The notes: generated by a model from the letters alone, not told the origin. A stretch of 64,000 nt of DNA from Pseudomonas paraversuta (GCF_904063065.1 NZ_CAJFCL010000003.1:496001-560000), one strand, 5' to 3'. Positions 8,092 through 17,790 are shown, counted from the stretch's first letter. Program-made: numbers and translations.

Positions 8092-8951
8092 GTGAACTGA
8101 CTTTCGAAACCACGCTGCCCGCTGTCCGGGTTCAGCGCACAGCGTCCCGGCTGCGTCCCGGCCCCTTGCTGGCCGTAACCTTCCTGGCCTTTCTGATCAT
8201 CGCGGCGCTGGCGCCGCAACTGTTTGCCCACAGCGATCCATTGGCGATTGTTCCCCACGATGCCTTTCACCCGCCGGGCTGGGCGCACTGGTTCGGCACC
8301 GATCAATCGGGGCGGGATATTTTCTCGCGGGTTATCTACGGCACCCGCCAGTCCTTGTTCATCGGCCTGGCCGCCACGGCACTGGCCATGGGCATTGCGA
8401 TTGTCCTGGGTTTGCTGGGTGGCCTGGGCGGCGCCTATCTGGATCGCGGTGTCGGCTGGCTGCTGGAGATTCTGTTTGCCTTCCCCAGTCTGGTGCTGGC
8501 GCTGCTGTTCGTGGCGATCTTTGGCAGTGGCGTCGGCCCGTTGATCGTCGCCACCGGGCTGGGCGGGGCACCGGGCTATGCGCGCATGGTGCGCGGTCAA
8601 GTACTGGCGGTGCGTAACGCCGGCTACATCGAAGCCGCCGTGGCCCTGGGGCATCCGACACGGCGGATCATCCTGCGCCAGCTGTTGCCCAATGCCATGC
8701 GCCCACTGATCGTGACCCTGACCATGGGCGTCGGTCAGGCCATTGTCTGGGCCTCGGCCCTGAGCTTTCTGGGGCTGGGCGCGCCGCCGCCCGCGCCGGA
8801 GTGGGGGACCATGCTGTCGATGGGGCGTGACTTTGTTGCCAATGCCTGGTGGCTGACCTTCTTCCCCGGGCTGTTCATCGTACTGACCACGCTCTCGACC
8901 ACGGTCGCGGGCCGCTATCTGCAACAACGTCTGGAGGGACGCCTGTCATGA
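8088..8951 (+). CDS. ABC transporter permease, DppC/OppC type
   Basis: A 287-residue second permease subunit. The start is set at 8088, where ATGA overlaps the stop of the previous gene, rather than at an in-frame ATG further upstream. Family features are the soluble loop after helix 1 with HPPGWAHWFGTDQSGRDIF and SRVIYGTRQSLFIGL, and the EAA loop YIEAAVALGHPTRRIILRQ with LLPNAMRPLIV. It pairs with the preceding DppB-like subunit in the inner membrane. The overlap implies translational coupling. Confidence 0.93.
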   Translation: MSELTFETTLPAVRVQRTASRLRPGPLLAVTFLAFLIIAALAPQLFAHSDPLAIVPHDAFHPPGWAHWFGTDQSGRDIFSRVIYGTRQSLFIGLAATALAMGIAIVLGLLGGLGGAYLDRGVGWLLEILFAFPSLVLALLFVAIFGSGVGPLIVATGLGGAPGYARMVRGQVLAVRNAGYIEAAVALGHPTRRIILRQLLPNAMRPLIVTLTMGVGQAIVWASALSFLGLGAPPPAPEWGTMLSMGRDFVANAWWLTFFPGLFIVLTTLSTTVAGRYLQQRLEGRLS

Positions 8952-10660
8952 GTGACAAACACTTGATCGTTGAAGGCCTGTCCATCGAATTCGACGGCCA
9001 GACCGTGGTGCACAACCTGTCGTTTACCCTGGCCCCGGGCAAGACCCTGGCCCTGGTCGGTGAGTCCGGTTCCGGCAAGAGCGTGACTGCCCGCAGCCTG
9101 ATTGGCCTGGCGGGCGCCGGTGCGCGGGTGACTGCGCGCACTCTGAGTTATGGCGGGCAGGATCTGCTGGGGTTGTCCGAGCGCGGCTGGCGTCGACTGC
9201 GGGGCAAGGGCATCGGTTTCGTGCTGCAGGATGCGCTGGTGTCCCTTGACCCCTTGCGGCCAGTGGGCAAGGAAATCCTTGAAGTGCTCAAGGCCCACAA
9301 CTGGGGCGATCGTCGCAGCCGCGCCGAGCGGGTGATCGAGTTGCTGGATAAAGTCGGAGTGCCGCAGCCCCGGTTGCGTGCCCGGCAACGTCCCGATCAA
9401 CTGTCCGGTGGCCTGCGTCAGCGGGCGCTGATTGCCAGTGCGCTGGCGCTGAGTCCGGGGCTGGTAATCGCCGATGAACCGACCACCGCACTGGATGCCA
9501 CGGTGCAGGCGCAGATCCTTGAAGTGCTGCAGGAAATCAAGGCCCGCGGCGACTCGTTGCTGATCATCAGCCATGACCTTGCGGTGGTGGCGCAGCTGGC
9601 GGATGAAGTGCTGGTGCTGCGCCACGGCGTAACGGTGGAGCAGGGGCCAATGCAGCAGGTGTTGCGCAACCCGCGCCACCCTTACACCCGCGCCTTGCTG
9701 GATGCGGTACCTGCCGAACATGCGCGGGGTACGCGCCTGTCGCCGGGGCAGCCGGCAGTGGGCGGGCAGCCCCGTCCGGCGGCTGACTCGCCGTTGCTGC
9801 TCAGGGCCAGCGGGCTGGGCAAGGCTTATGTCGGCCCCGATCATCAATCGCGGCAAGTGGTTGATGGCGTCAGTTTTGAACTGCGGGCCGGGCGTACTCT
9901 GGGCATCGTCGGCGAGTCCGGCTCGGGCAAGACCACTGTCGCGCGCATGGTGCTGGGGCTGCTGGAACCGGATGCGGGACGGGTCGAGTTTCTCGGTCAG
10001 CCGTGGACGGCGGCGGGCAGCCAGCGGGTCACGGAAAAACAGCGGCGCCTGCATCGACGGGATATCAGCGTCATTTATCAGGACCCCCTCAGCTCGTTCG
10101 ACCCGCGCTGGAGTGTTGCGCGGATCCTTGCCGACGCCCTGGATGTAGCAGGGTTCGAGGCCGGGCAACAGGCTGTGCGCATCCGCCAGTTGCTGGAGCA
10201 GGTGCGCTTGCCGGCCGACCTGGCCACCCGCCGCCCGTTGCAATTGTCGGGTGGTCAGCGCCAGCGGGTGGCGATCGCCCGGGCCATTGCCAGCAACCCG
10301 AAAGTGATCATCTGCGATGAACCGGTATCGGCCCTGGACGTATCGGTACAGGCCCAGGTGCTCGACCTGCTGGCGGACCTGCAGGCCAGCCTGGGGCTGG
10401 CGTATCTGTTTATCTCCCACGACCTGGGGGTGATCCGCCATGTCAGCGACGAAGTGCTGGTGATGCGTCACGGCAAGGTCGTGGAAAGCGCCCCAGTCGA
10501 GGCGCTGTTTGACAACCCGCAGCATGAATATACCCGTCGCCTGCTGGGGGCCGTACCGCGTCTGCCCGGTGCCCAGGTGCAACTGGTGGTGCCGCCGCTG
10601 GAAGCAGAGAACAGCGCGTGGCTGTTTGATGAATCACAGCTTTGGAAAATCGCCATTTAA
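8948..10660 (+). CDS. Fused dual ATP-binding protein of the peptide-type ABC transporter
   Basis: A 570-residue protein with two complete nucleotide-binding domains, equivalent to DppD and DppF joined as in GsiA or YejF. Domain 1 has Walker A GESGSGKS at residues 38-45, a signature LSGGLRQR (Leu where Gln is usual) and Walker B VIADEP. Domain 2 (from about residue 285) has GESGSGKTT, the canonical LSGGQRQR and IICDEP. Both domains end with oligopeptide-transporter C-terminal segments (NPRHPYTRALLDAVP; NPQHEYTRRLLGAVP). The start at 8948 overlaps the previous stop as ATGA. It energises import by the two permeases. Confidence 0.94.
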   Translation: MSDKHLIVEGLSIEFDGQTVVHNLSFTLAPGKTLALVGESGSGKSVTARSLIGLAGAGARVTARTLSYGGQDLLGLSERGWRRLRGKGIGFVLQDALVSLDPLRPVGKEILEVLKAHNWGDRRSRAERVIELLDKVGVPQPRLRARQRPDQLSGGLRQRALIASALALSPGLVIADEPTTALDATVQAQILEVLQEIKARGDSLLIISHDLAVVAQLADEVLVLRHGVTVEQGPMQQVLRNPRHPYTRALLDAVPAEHARGTRLSPGQPAVGGQPRPAADSPLLLRASGLGKAYVGPDHQSRQVVDGVSFELRAGRTLGIVGESGSGKTTVARMVLGLLEPDAGRVEFLGQPWTAAGSQRVTEKQRRLHRRDISVIYQDPLSSFDPRWSVARILADALDVAGFEAGQQAVRIRQLLEQVRLPADLATRRPLQLSGGQRQRVAIARAIASNPKVIICDEPVSALDVSVQAQVLDLLADLQASLGLAYLFISHDLGVIRHVSDEVLVMRHGKVVESAPVEALFDNPQHEYTRRLLGAVPRLPGAQVQLVVPPLEAENSAWLFDESQLWKIAI

Positions 10661-10684
10661 GCGTCATCAACCCAAGGAATTGCC

Positions 10685-11893
10685 ATGAGTAAGCTGTTTG
10701 CTGTAACCGAACGTCCCGTTGCTACGGTGGCAGAACTCAATGCCCGTGCCGATCGCCTGTTGCCGGAGATCGGCCAGGGCGCGGCGTTGCGCGAACGCGA
10801 CCGGCTGCTGCCGTTTGAGGCGGTGGCGCAGATTGCCAAAGCCGGCTTTTTTAGCGCCAGAATTCCGGTCCGCTATGGCGGCAGTGGCGGCTCGGTGAAA
10901 GAGGTCATCGGTTTATTGATCCGTATCGCGGCGGTGGACTCCAACGTTGCCCAGGCATTGCGTCCCGGCTTCGGCTTTGTCGAAGGGTTGCTGGCGTCCC
11001 GGGCGGATGATGCCGAAGGCGAGCGCGAACGCTGGTTCGAGCGCTACCTGCAGGGCGCGGTGATCGGCAATGCGGGCTGGGAAGTCGGTGGCGCCAACGG
11101 CTCGATCAGCGCCCGGATAGTGCGTGACGGCGAGCATTACCGGGCCACGGGCAACAAGTACTACAGCACCGGTTCGTTGTATGCCGACTGGGTCAGCGCG
11201 GTGGCGCTGGACGAAAACGATCAGCCGGTGTCGTTCATCTTGCCGCGTAACCGTCAGGGGCTTGAGCTGCTGGACGATTTTGACTCCATGGGCCAGCGCC
11301 TGACGGCCAGCGGTACTACCCGCCTGAACAACGTACAGGTGCTGGCGCAAGAGATTCGCACCCGGACCGTGGAGGAGGGCAAGCGCACCATCGTCACGCC
11401 ATTTTTGCAATTGTTCCTGGCGGCGGTGCAGGCGGGTATTGCGCGCAATGCCTTGAATGATGCGGTGGCGTTTGCCAATGAGCATGCGCGGCCGATCAAG
11501 CACAGCAGCGCCAACCGTTCGGTGGACGACCCTTACGTGGAGCTGAGCGTGGGGGACATCTCGGCCCGGGCATTCACGGCCGAGGCGGTGGTGCTGCGTG
11601 CGGCTGAGGCCATAGACCGGGCGTGGGCAGGGGATCTTGATCCGCTGTTGGTAGACCGGGCGGCGGTGGACGTGGCGCAGGCGCAATATATTGCTGCGGA
11701 GTCTGCGCTCAAGGCGGCGGAGCTGGTATTCGACGTGGGCGGGGCCTCGACCACGGGGCGGGCGCACAACCTTGACCGGCACTGGCGCAATGCCCGCACT
11801 GTGGCCAACCACAACCCCCGGCAGTGGAAAGCCGCGGCGGTGGGGGCCTGGCAACTCAAAGGCACCCCACCCCCGACCTCCGGGTTGTTCTGA
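10685..11893 (+). CDS. Acyl-CoA dehydrogenase-fold flavin monooxygenase, SfnB/DszC-like
   Basis: A 402-residue protein of the acyl-CoA dehydrogenase superfamily. It lacks the catalytic-base context of true acyl-CoA dehydrogenases and resembles the FMNH2-dependent DszC/SfnB group: GFFSARIPVRYGGSGGSVKE, GNAGWEVGGANGSISARIV, GNKYYSTGSLYADWVSAVA and a C-terminal NARTVANHNPRQWKAAAVG. The group oxidises sulfur or nitrogen in small organic molecules and needs a separate flavin reductase, which I do not see nearby. It follows the ABC ATPase by 24 bp with AAGGAA before the ATG and is probably co-transcribed. I infer uptake followed by desulfurisation of an organosulfur compound; the substrate is unknown. 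Confidence 0.8.
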   Translation: MSKLFAVTERPVATVAELNARADRLLPEIGQGAALRERDRLLPFEAVAQIAKAGFFSARIPVRYGGSGGSVKEVIGLLIRIAAVDSNVAQALRPGFGFVEGLLASRADDAEGERERWFERYLQGAVIGNAGWEVGGANGSISARIVRDGEHYRATGNKYYSTGSLYADWVSAVALDENDQPVSFILPRNRQGLELLDDFDSMGQRLTASGTTRLNNVQVLAQEIRTRTVEEGKRTIVTPFLQLFLAAVQAGIARNALNDAVAFANEHARPIKHSSANRSVDDPYVELSVGDISARAFTAEAVVLRAAEAIDRAWAGDLDPLLVDRAAVDVAQAQYIAAESALKAAELVFDVGGASTTGRAHNLDRHWRNARTVANHNPRQWKAAAVGAWQLKGTPPPTSGLF

Positions 11894-11951
11894 TCAAGGT
11901 CTGTGGGCAGGGCCGTGGGCTGTTACGCCGACTGCGTCGTCGAGCGCAGGC

Positions 11952-13364
11952 TCAGCCTGCCCAGCCCCCTCCCAGTGCCGTCAACAATCCCACGCTGGCC
12001 TGCAACTGCCGGGTACGCAGGGCTTGTACCGCGCGCTGGGCCTGCAACGCCGCGGTCTGCGCCGTGACTACATCCAGGTAGCTCACGGCTCCGGCTTCAT
12101 AACTGTTGGTGGCCAGCGCCCGGGTGTGCTCGGCGGCATTGGCCGCCGCCTGTTGGTCCAGACCTTGCTGCCTCAGGTCGCGCAACTGCGCCAGGTTGTC
12201 TTCGACCTCGCGCACCGCATGCAGCACCTGGCTGCGGTAGTGTGCCGAGGCTTCTTCGAATTCGGACCTGGCCTGGCGCTCCTCGGCATTCAGTCGCCCG
12301 CCATCAAAAATCGGCAGGTTGACCAGCGGCCCCAAGGCCCAGAAACGATTGCTCGCGGCCAGTAAATTACCGCTGCCCTGGGTTTGCCCGCCCAGTAGTC
12401 CGGTCAGGCTGAAGTCAGGGTACCAGGCGGCTTTGGCCACGCCGATTTGCGCATTGGCGGCAAACATCCGCCGTTCCGCCGCGGCGATATCGGGCCGGCG
12501 CTGCAACAGGGTGCTGGGCAAGGCGCCCGGTTGCGCCGGGAGGCTCAGGGTCTGCTTGCCGGCCGGCAATTCAAAGTTGCTGGCCGGTTCGCCCAGCAGT
12601 TCGCCAATGGCGTGTTCGGTGAGGTTGCGCTGGCCGCGCACATCGTCCAGTTGGGCCTCGGCTTCGGCCAGCTGGCTCTGGGCGCGGGTCAGGTCAAGCT
12701 CGGATGAAATCTGCCCCTGATAGCGGGCGCGGGTCAGTTGCAGGGCCTGGCTGTAATCATCCAGCGAACTGGAGAGAATGCGCTGCTGCGCATCCAGCCC
12801 GTCAAGCTGCACATACAGGCTGGCAAGCTGGCGCTGCAAGCTCAGGCGAGCCACGGCCAGGTCATCTGCCGAGGCCTGAGCCCGGGCATCGCCCGCCGCC
12901 ACCTGGTTGCGGATTTTACCCCACAGGTCGAGATCGAAATTCAGCGCAAAGCCTGTGGTATTGCTGTTGTATACCGCAGGCTGGTCGGAACCGCGCAGAG
13001 GCCGACTGTCCGACTGGCGCTGGCGCAGCGGTTGCCCGCTGGCGGTTATTTGCGGCAATAGCCCGGCATGCAGCTGGCTGGCATAGGCCTGGGCACCCTG
13101 GTAATGGGCCAGGGCTGCCGCCAGGTCCGGGTTGGTCTTGAGCAGGCGCTGCTGCAGTGCATTCAGGCGCTCGTCGTGATACAGCCGCCACCACTGGGGT
13201 GACAGTTGATCGGCCGGTTGCGCGCTGTGCCACGGGTTGTCGCTGCTCTGTTCGCGATAGTGCTGTGGCAGGTCCAGTTGCGGCGGCTTGTAGGCCGGTG
13301 CCAGCGAGCAGCCCTGCAACGCCAGGGCCAGCAACAGGGCGCCGCGTTTAAGCTTTGGCTGCAT
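11952..13364 (-). CDS. RND efflux outer-membrane lipoprotein (NodT/OprM family)
   Basis: A 470-residue TolC-like channel protein. A lipoprotein signal peptide ends in LALQGC (Cys19). The OEP repeats follow (SPQWWRLYHDERLNALQQRL near residue 60, LQRRPDIAAAERRMFAANAQ near residue 300) with long coiled-coil helices typical of NodT-type factors. The start at 13364 is preferred to an ATG 21 bp upstream because it starts the signal sequence directly; it overlaps the end of the adaptor gene by 17 bp. It is the last gene of the RND operon and forms the outer-membrane exit duct. It converges with the monooxygenase gene; a short GCAGGCT/AGCCTGC hairpin lies at the end. Confidence 0.92.
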   Translation of the reverse strand: MQPKLKRGALLLALALQGCSLAPAYKPPQLDLPQHYREQSSDNPWHSAQPADQLSPQWWRLYHDERLNALQQRLLKTNPDLAAALAHYQGAQAYASQLHAGLLPQITASGQPLRQRQSDSRPLRGSDQPAVYNSNTTGFALNFDLDLWGKIRNQVAAGDARAQASADDLAVARLSLQRQLASLYVQLDGLDAQQRILSSSLDDYSQALQLTRARYQGQISSELDLTRAQSQLAEAEAQLDDVRGQRNLTEHAIGELLGEPASNFELPAGKQTLSLPAQPGALPSTLLQRRPDIAAAERRMFAANAQIGVAKAAWYPDFSLTGLLGGQTQGSGNLLAASNRFWALGPLVNLPIFDGGRLNAEERQARSEFEEASAHYRSQVLHAVREVEDNLAQLRDLRQQGLDQQAAANAAEHTRALATNSYEAGAVSYLDVVTAQTAALQAQRAVQALRTRQLQASVGLLTALGGGWAG

Positions 13365-14514
13365 GGGCGGCTCCTGCATCGGCAAGTTTCACCGGGTCAC
13401 CTTCGCGCAGGGCGTCTGGTGGGTTGTCGATCACGGTATCGGCAGGTTTGAGCCCTTGATCAATCACCAGCCGGTCACCCAGATCCAGGCCGATATGGAT
13501 GTTTTGCATGTGCACATGCCGGGCGCTGTCGAGCACCGCCACCTGGGTGCCCTGGGCGCGGAAGATCAAGGCACTGGCCGGAATGCTGACGCCATGGGTG
13601 TCGGGCGGGATCGCCAGGGTCGCCTCGGCGTAATCCCCGGGCATCAGCACATCGCCGGGGTTTGGCGCGACAAACTGTGCCATCAGGGTGCCCGAGTGCT
13701 GATCAATGGCGGCCGAATTGCCGATCAATTTCGCGCTGAAAGTCTGCCCCGGATGCTCCGGCACGCTGAGCTGCACCGGCATGCCCGGACGAATCACGCT
13801 GGCGTAGTTCTGTGGCACCGGCACGTACAGGCGCAGCTGATGGGTATCGGCGATGTCGAACAGCTCGGTGTCGCTGTCGGTATCGGCCTTGATCAGTTGG
13901 CCGATGTCGGTATGGCGCGCGGTGATGGTCCCGGCAAAGGGCGCGCGAATGGTCTTGTAGGCTTCCAGGCTGGACAGGCGCGCGTAGTCAGCTTCGGCGG
14001 CCTGGGCACTGGCCCTGGCGGCGGCAGCGTTGGAGGTTTTCTCGTCCGCCTCCTGGCGTGAGACCGAGTGGCTGGCCAGCAGGTTTTGCCAGCGCGACGC
14101 GGTGGTGGCAGCCAGTCTGGCATTGGCCTGCTCTTGCAGCATGTGGGCCCGGGTCTGCGCCAGTTGCTGATCCAGGTCGGGGCTATCAATGACCGCCAGC
14201 ACCTGTCCGGCGGTGACCTTGCTGCCAATATCGCTGTGCCAGCTTTTCAGGTAGCCGCTGACCCGGGCATGGATCGAGGCCTTGCTCCAGGCTTCCAGAT
14301 GCGCGGGCAAACGCAGGGTGTCGCCATGGGCGTTCTGCAGCGGCTGGAACACGCTGACCACTGGCAGGGCGGCGACTTCGGTCCAGTTGGCAACCTCATG
14401 CTCGTGGCGGCTGCGGGCCGCCAGACCATTGGCCACCAGCAACGCGGCCAGGGTCAGGCCACCGATACCCAGGTACATCAAGCGCTTGGGCGAAGGTTTT
14501 GGATCAGACGACAT
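13348..14514 (-). CDS. RND efflux periplasmic adaptor (membrane fusion protein)
   Basis: A 388-residue HlyD/AcrA-type adaptor. A single N-terminal membrane segment (LMYLGIGGLTLAALLVANGL) anchors it. Then come the lipoyl half (SGYLKSWHSDIGSKVTAGQ), an alpha-hairpin rich in Ala and Gln, the second lipoyl half (RAPFAGTITARHTDIGQLI) and the beta-barrel (GDRLVIDQGLKPADTVI). The start chosen overlaps the end of the permease gene by 11 bp and agrees with the usual N-terminus; a longer in-frame extension upstream is cysteine-rich and unlikely. It links the RND pump to the outer-membrane factor. Confidence 0.92.
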   Translation of the reverse strand: MSSDPKPSPKRLMYLGIGGLTLAALLVANGLAARSRHEHEVANWTEVAALPVVSVFQPLQNAHGDTLRLPAHLEAWSKASIHARVSGYLKSWHSDIGSKVTAGQVLAVIDSPDLDQQLAQTRAHMLQEQANARLAATTASRWQNLLASHSVSRQEADEKTSNAAAARASAQAAEADYARLSSLEAYKTIRAPFAGTITARHTDIGQLIKADTDSDTELFDIADTHQLRLYVPVPQNYASVIRPGMPVQLSVPEHPGQTFSAKLIGNSAAIDQHSGTLMAQFVAPNPGDVLMPGDYAEATLAIPPDTHGVSIPASALIFRAQGTQVAVLDSARHVHMQNIHIGLDLGDRLVIDQGLKPADTVIDNPPDALREGDPVKLADAGAAHAAKA

Positions 14515-17500
14515 GGGTGGTTTCTCCAGCTGCAGAGCGATTTTTTTCACGACCGTGCACCAGGCTGAACACCACGGGCACGAACAACAAGGTGGCAACA
14601 GTGGCCAGCATCAGCCCGCCAATCACAGCGCGGCCCAGCGGGGCGTTCTGTTCTTCTGAGAGGGCCAGCGGCAGCATGCCGATCATCATTGCCAGGGCAG
14701 TCATGCACACCGGCCGGAACCGGGTGTAGCCCGCTTCGAGCGCAGCCTTGAGGGCGTCGCCATGTTCCGCCAGGCGCTCGCGGCAGAAACTCACCACCAG
14801 AATCGAGTTGGCAGTGGCCACCCCCATGCACAGGATGGCCCCGGTCAGGGCCGGCACCGACAAGGAGGTGCCACTGAGGAACAGCATCCAGACGATCCCG
14901 GCCAGGGCGGCGGGCAGAGCGGTGATGATCACGAACGGGTCCAGCCACGACTGGAAGTTGACCACGATCAGCAGGTAGATCAGCACCACCGCCCCCAGCA
15001 GGCCCAGGCTCAAACCGCTGAAGGCTTCATGCAGCGCGTCGATCTGGCCGTGCAGGGTGATGGTGGCGCCTTTGGGCCGCAGGTCCGAGGCGCCATCAAT
15101 CACTTTTTGCACATCGGCGGCCACCGAGCCCAAATCGCGGCCCTGAATGTTGGCGTACAGATCCAGGGTTGGCTCGATGTTGTAATGGGTGACCACCGCC
15201 GGGCTCTCGCCCCGGGTGATGGTCGCCAGCCCGCCAAGAATTTGAGACTGGCCGCTGCTGCCGGTGACCGGCAAGGCTTCCAGCGAGGGCAGGCTGTCCA
15301 GCCGGTATTGCGGGGTCGCGGCCACTACCCCGTAAGACACGCCGTTCTGCGGGTTGAGCCAGAAAGTCGGTGCCACCTGGGAACTGCCCGCCAGTGTGGC
15401 CACCATGCTGTTGGTAACGTCACGTTCGGTGATCCCCAGGCCATTGGCCCGTAGCCGGTCAACCTTGACTTGCAGGGACGGGTAGCCGACCGATTGCTGA
15501 ATCCGCAGATCGGCTATCCCCGGCACATGTTGCAGGCGCCGTTGCAGCTCCAGGGCATAGGTGCGATTGGCGGCGTCGTCGCGGCCCGAGATTTTCACGT
15601 CTAGCGCAGCCGGAGCACCGAAGTTGAGGATCTGGGTGCTGATATCGGCCGGCATAAAGGCAAACTGGCTGCCGGGGAAACTCTCGGGCAGGGCTTCACG
15701 CAAGCGTTTCACATAGTCGGCGGTCGGGCTGTGGTCGGCTTTGAGGGTGACTTGAATATCGCCATCCTGGGGGCCGATGGTGCCGCTGCTGCTGTAGGCC
15801 ATGTCGATGCCGCTCAACGGAATCCCGATGTTGTCGATGATGGTGTCCAGCTGGTCGGCGGGGATGATTTCACGAATGCGCGATTCGATCCGGTCGAAGG
15901 CCGCCGCGCTTTCTTCAATGCGCGTACCCAGCGGCAGGCGCACATGCAGGGCCAGTGCCCCGGCATCGGTGGCCGGGAAGAAGTCCTGGCCCAGACTCGG
16001 CAGCAACGCGAACGACGCCAGCACACAGGCCATGAAACCGGACAAAAAGCCTTTGCGATGGGCCAAAGCCAATTCCAGCACGCCGTAGTACCCATCGCGC
16101 ACGGCCGAGAAGCGCCGTTCGAACCCTTGCTGAAAACTCAGCAGCGCCCGCACCGCTGCGCAATGTTGTGGGGTGTGCCGGTCGCCCTCGTGATGGTTGA
16201 TGTAGCCATCTTCGGGGTGATGGCCCGGGCCTTGCTCCGCAACATGGGGTTTGAGCAGGAACATCGCCAGGGTTGGCACCAGGGTGCGCGACAGAATGAA
16301 GGACGAGCCCATGGCGAAAATCACCGACAGCGCCATCGGCCGGAACAGGAAGCCGGCAATCCCCTGCAACATGAACATCGGCACAAACACGATGCAGATA
16401 CACAGCAGCGAAACGAATGCCGGGCCGACGATCTGCCTGGCGCCATCGAGAATCGCATCACGTACCGACTTGCCTTGTTCAAGGTGCCAGTTGATGTTCT
16501 CGATGGTCACCGTGGCATCGTCCACCAGAATCCCCACCGCCAACGCCAGCCCCCCGAGGGTCATGACGTTCAGGGTTTGCCCGCTGAGGGCCAGCAGGGC
16601 AATGGCCGAGAGCACCGCCAGCGGGATCGACACGGCAATGATCAGGGTCGAGCGCCAGCTGCCGAGGAACAGCAGAATCATCGCGCTGGTGAGCAGGGCG
16701 GCGATGATCCCTTCCTGGGCCACACTGCCCACCGACTGTTTGACGAATACCGAAGCATCGCCCAGCAGGGATGTCTTGAGTGAAGGAGGCAAGGTTTCGT
16801 TGATTCGCGGCAGCATCGAGCGGATGCCGTCGACAATCGACAGGGTCGAGATATTGCCGTTCTTCAAGGCCGGCATCAGTACTGCCCGTTGCCCGTCCAC
16901 CCGCACGATGTTGGTTTGTGGCGGCGAACCGTCACGCACGTGGGCCACCTGGCCGATGGTAATCAGGGCGCCATTGACGGTCTTGATCGGCAAGTCATTG
17001 AGTTCGTCGATGGCTTTGGGGCTGTTGTTGAGCAACACCGTGTATTCATAGGTGCCGAGCTTGGCGGTGCCCACCGGGATGATCTGGTTCTGCGCCGCCA
17101 GTGCGTTGCCCACGTCCTGGGCCGACAAGCCCTTGGCTGCCAGAGCCTGGGGGTCGAGGTCGAGGGTGATCTGCCGCTGTTTACCGCCCATGGGGGTCGG
17201 CATGGCCAGACCGGGCAGTGAGCTCAGGGGCAGGCGGATGTTGTTCTGCACCAGATCGCGGATTTTGGCTTCCGAGAGCGTGGGGCTGGAAAACGCCAAT
17301 TGCAGGATCGGTACCGTGGAGGCGCTGTAGTTCAGAATCAGCGGCGGGGTGATCCCCGGCGGCATCTGTTTGAGTACGGTTTGTGATACCGCGGTCACCT
17401 GGGCATTGGCGGTGCGGATATCGACGCCGGGCTGGAAGAAAATCTTCACGATGCCCATGCCGGGCAAAGACTGCGACTCGATGTGTTCGATGTCGTTGAC

Positions 17501-17725
17501 CGTGGTACTGAGCGAGCGCTCGTAGGTGTAAATCACCCGGCCGGCCATATCTGCCGGAGCCAGGCCGGTGTATTGCCAGACGACGGCGACCACCGGAATA
17601 CCAATGTCGGGAAATACATCAGTGGGCGTGCGCAGAGCTGCCAGCGGCCCGATGATGCAGATGAAAATCGCCAGCACGATAAACGTGTAGGGCTTGTGCA
17701 GTGCGGTCTTTACCAGCCCGAGCAT
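14504..17725 (-). CDS. RND efflux permease (AcrB/HAE family)
   Basis: A 1073-residue inner-membrane proton-driven pump with the standard two-fold layout: helix 1, a large periplasmic loop, helices 2-6, helix 7, a second loop and helices 8-12. Helix 4 carries the proton-relay pair in GILVDDATVTIENI (near residue 403). It is the first gene of a permease-adaptor-outer-membrane-factor operon. The central cytoplasmic loop (about residues 498-517) is His-rich (GHHPEDGYINHHEGDRHTPQ), which ordinary AcrB lacks and which could bind metal. It could export drugs, solvents or metal; substrate undetermined. Confidence 0.93.
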   Translation of the reverse strand: MLGLVKTALHKPYTFIVLAIFICIIGPLAALRTPTDVFPDIGIPVVAVVWQYTGLAPADMAGRVIYTYERSLSTTVNDIEHIESQSLPGMGIVKIFFQPGVDIRTANAQVTAVSQTVLKQMPPGITPPLILNYSASTVPILQLAFSSPTLSEAKIRDLVQNNIRLPLSSLPGLAMPTPMGGKQRQITLDLDPQALAAKGLSAQDVGNALAAQNQIIPVGTAKLGTYEYTVLLNNSPKAIDELNDLPIKTVNGALITIGQVAHVRDGSPPQTNIVRVDGQRAVLMPALKNGNISTLSIVDGIRSMLPRINETLPPSLKTSLLGDASVFVKQSVGSVAQEGIIAALLTSAMILLFLGSWRSTLIIAVSIPLAVLSAIALLALSGQTLNVMTLGGLALAVGILVDDATVTIENINWHLEQGKSVRDAILDGARQIVGPAFVSLLCICIVFVPMFMLQGIAGFLFRPMALSVIFAMGSSFILSRTLVPTLAMFLLKPHVAEQGPGHHPEDGYINHHEGDRHTPQHCAAVRALLSFQQGFERRFSAVRDGYYGVLELALAHRKGFLSGFMACVLASFALLPSLGQDFFPATDAGALALHVRLPLGTRIEESAAAFDRIESRIREIIPADQLDTIIDNIGIPLSGIDMAYSSSGTIGPQDGDIQVTLKADHSPTADYVKRLREALPESFPGSQFAFMPADISTQILNFGAPAALDVKISGRDDAANRTYALELQRRLQHVPGIADLRIQQSVGYPSLQVKVDRLRANGLGITERDVTNSMVATLAGSSQVAPTFWLNPQNGVSYGVVAATPQYRLDSLPSLEALPVTGSSGQSQILGGLATITRGESPAVVTHYNIEPTLDLYANIQGRDLGSVAADVQKVIDGASDLRPKGATITLHGQIDALHEAFSGLSLGLLGAVVLIYLLIVVNFQSWLDPFVIITALPAALAGIVWMLFLSGTSLSVPALTGAILCMGVATANSILVVSFCRERLAEHGDALKAALEAGYTRFRPVCMTALAMMIGMLPLALSEEQNAPLGRAVIGGLMLATVATLLFVPVVFSLVHGREKNRSAAGETTHVV

Positions 17726-17773
17726 GCCTGAACCTCCGAGGAGTGGAATTGCAAACCTCGGCAGTCTTACCGC

Positions 17774-17790
17774 CGGATCTTAACGATCCG
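17774..17790. promoter_or_regulatory. Palindrome upstream of the RND operon
   Basis: CGGATC, five bases, GATCCG forms a perfect 6-bp inverted repeat about 50 bp upstream of the RND permease start, within the 216-bp divergent region shared with the lipoprotein gene. A second GGATCC occurs at 17808-17813. It could be an operator for the pump, but there is no linked regulator gene and the function is inferred from position only. Confidence 0.3.
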
